Source: Kluyvera intermedia (GTDB lineage Bacteria > Pseudomonadota > Gammaproteobacteria > Enterobacterales > Enterobacteriaceae). From it: a stretch of 64,000 bases of DNA. Under the pieces are notes generated by a model. That model was not told the origin of the DNA and ran no database searches. It saw only the letters and a list, made by a program, of their open reading frames with translations. The DNA lies in NCBI RefSeq assembly GCF_034424175.1, contig NZ_CP139986.1, forward strand, positions 2,170,001-2,234,000. Reading direction: 5' to 3'. The number at the start of each line of letters is the position of its first letter. Position 1 is the first letter of the stretch. Below are positions 62,620 to 64,000 of this stretch, one piece after another. The position numbers were made by a program, and so were the translations under genes.

Positions 62620-63615
62620 ATGAGCATAATTGAAACGGCAACAGCATCGCAGCGACTGCTGGACGTAAAAGATCTGCGCGTGACCTTTAAAACGCCAGAT
62701 GGTGATGTCACCGCCGTCAATGATCTTAACTTTAGCCTGCGCGCGGGCGAAACATTAGGGATTGTCGGTGAGTCGGGCTCCGGTAAGTCGCAGACCGCAT
62801 TTGCACTGATGGGCCTGTTGGCTAGCAATGGACGGATTGGTGGTTCGGCGCTGTTTAATGGCAAACAGATCCTAAACCTGCCTGAGCGCGAGCTGAACAC
62901 ATTGCGCGCTGAACAGATTTCGATGATTTTCCAGGACCCGATGACCTCGCTCAACCCGTATATGCGGGTCGGCGAGCAACTGATGGAAGTCCTGATGTTG
63001 CATAAAGGCATGGGGAAAGCCGAAGCATTTGAAGAGTCAGTCAGAATGCTGGATGCGGTCAAAATGCCTGAAGCGCGCAAACGTATGAAGATGTATCCGC
63101 ATGAATTCTCCGGCGGTATGCGCCAGCGTGTGATGATTGCGATGGCACTTATGTGCCGTCCGAAACTGTTGATTGCTGATGAACCGACGACAGCGCTTGA
63201 TGTGACCGTACAGGCACAGATTATGACGCTTCTGAACGAACTTAAACGCGAGTTCAATACCGCCATTATCATGATTACCCACGATCTCGGTGTTGTTGCC
63301 GGTATCTGCGACAAAGTGCTGGTCATGTATGCAGGACGGACAATGGAATACGGAAACGCACGGGATGTGTTCTATCATCCCGCTCACCCTTATTCCATCG
63401 GCTTGCTCAATGCGGTACCGCGTCTTGATGCGGAAGGTGAATCTCTGCTGACGATCCCCGGTAATCCACCAAACTTACTGCGCTTGCCCGCGGGTTGCCC
63501 CTTCCAACCTCGTTGTCCGCATGCGATGGAAGCGTGTAACAGCGCACCGCCGCTGGAAGAGTTTGCGCCAGGCCGCTTGCGAGCCTGCTTTAGAACCGTG
63601 GGGGAGCTGGTATGA
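62620..63615 (+). CDS. oppD: Oligopeptide ABC transporter ATPase OppD
   Basis: ATP-binding subunit, 331 residues. Walker A GESGSGKSQT, signature FSGGMRQRVMIAMAL, Walker B LLIADEPTTALDVT and switch His in MITHDLGVVAG. The C-terminal oligopeptide-transporter extension carries the cysteine cluster (CPFQPRCPHAMEAC) typical of an [4Fe-4S]-type site in this family. It starts 11 bp after oppC and overlaps oppF by 4 bp. Confidence 0.96.
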   Translation: MSIIETATASQRLLDVKDLRVTFKTPDGDVTAVNDLNFSLRAGETLGIVGESGSGKSQTAFALMGLLASNGRIGGSALFNGKQILNLPERELNTLRAEQISMIFQDPMTSLNPYMRVGEQLMEVLMLHKGMGKAEAFEESVRMLDAVKMPEARKRMKMYPHEFSGGMRQRVMIAMALMCRPKLLIADEPTTALDVTVQAQIMTLLNELKREFNTAIIMITHDLGVVAGICDKVLVMYAGRTMEYGNARDVFYHPAHPYSIGLLNAVPRLDAEGESLLTIPGNPPNLLRLPAGCPFQPRCPHAMEACNSAPPLEEFAPGRLRACFRTVGELV

Positions 63616-64000
63616 GCGCTGTGACTGACGAAAGAAAAATTCTGCTTGAGATTGCAGATTTAAAAGTCCACTTCGAGATTAAAGATGGCAAACAGTGGTT
63701 CTGGCAGCCGCCAAAATCGCTTAAAGCAGTCGATGGTGTGACGCTTCGCCTGTATGAAGGTGAAACGCTGGGCGTAGTGGGCGAGTCAGGTTGTGGGAAA
63801 TCGACCTTTGCCCGCGCGATTATTGGCCTGGTCAAAGCCACTGAAGGGAAAGTTGCCTGGCTGGGCAAAGATTTACTGGGGATGAAGCCAAGCGAATGGC
63901 GTGAAGTACGCAGCGATATCCAGATGATTTTTCAGGATCCGCTGGCATCACTAAACCCGCGTATGACCATCGGTGAAATTATTGCTGAGCCGTTGCGGAC
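63612..64000 (+). CDS. oppF: Oligopeptide ABC transporter ATPase OppF, cut by the window edge
   Basis: The first 129 codons of the second ATPase; the rest lies beyond 64000. ATG 63612 overlaps the oppD TGA. Walker A GESGCGKSTFARAI and the Q-loop (IQMIFQDPLASLNPRM) are visible. With OppD it powers uptake by OppBC. Confidence 0.95.
   Translation, partial: MSAVTDERKILLEIADLKVHFEIKDGKQWFWQPPKSLKAVDGVTLRLYEGETLGVVGESGCGKSTFARAIIGLVKATEGKVAWLGKDLLGMKPSEWREVRSDIQMIFQDPLASLNPRMTIGEIIAEPLR

Overview
The window is chromosomal DNA of an enterobacterium (Enterobacteriaceae, in the Escherichia/Citrobacter/Enterobacter/Klebsiella range). The gene order ychF-pth-ychH ... dauA-prs-ispE-lolB-hemA-prfA-prmC-sirB2-sirB1-kdsA ... 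chaA-chaC ... ychN ... ychO-narL-narX-narK-narGHJI-tRNA-Tyr-purU-ychJ-rssA-rssB-galU-hns-tdk-adhE-ychE-oppABCDF is the arrangement remembered from E. coli K-12. Most products are collinear with their K-12 counterparts. I do not name a species.

Several blocks break that backbone. (1) Bases 1-1400 are an AT-rich accessory end. It holds a minus-strand gene, cut by the window edge, whose product has the H-Y-Y pattern of diphtheria toxin/exotoxin A-type ADP-ribosyltransferases and whose frame breaks at an A_AAA_AAC heptamer. Beside it is a decayed IS3-family element. (2) At 3.9-8.9 kb a LysC-type aspartokinase faces a diaminobutyrate aminotransferase-decarboxylase operon. With asd (elsewhere) these would form a route from aspartate to 1,3-diaminopropane. 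The aspartokinase lacks residues corresponding to the lysine-binding loop of LysC. (3) At 22.2-33.2 kb a complete assimilatory nitrate cluster (nasR, nasFED, a fused nasC-nasB, nasA) sits between ychN and ychO. It has a legible control region: NtrC box, sigma-54 promoter, hexaloop hairpin and leader terminator. (4) An intact 768-bp IS1 splits rssB with a perfect 9-bp target duplication. chaB and the ldr genes of K-12 are absent.

Functionally, 22-46 kb is a nitrate region. The assimilatory transporter/reductase genes lie next to the NarX-NarL sensor system, the NarK transporter and the membrane-bound respiratory nitrate reductase NarGHI with its chaperone NarJ. FNR boxes and NarL heptamers can be read upstream of narK and narG. 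The rest is housekeeping: haem and isoprenoid precursors, PRPP, translation termination and peptidyl-tRNA recycling, lipoprotein sorting, Kdo synthesis, nucleoid structure (H-NS), fermentation (AdhE) and oligopeptide uptake (Opp, cut inside oppF at the right edge). The IS1 insertion should remove the RssB adaptor for RpoS proteolysis, so this isolate is predicted to have stabilised sigma-S.
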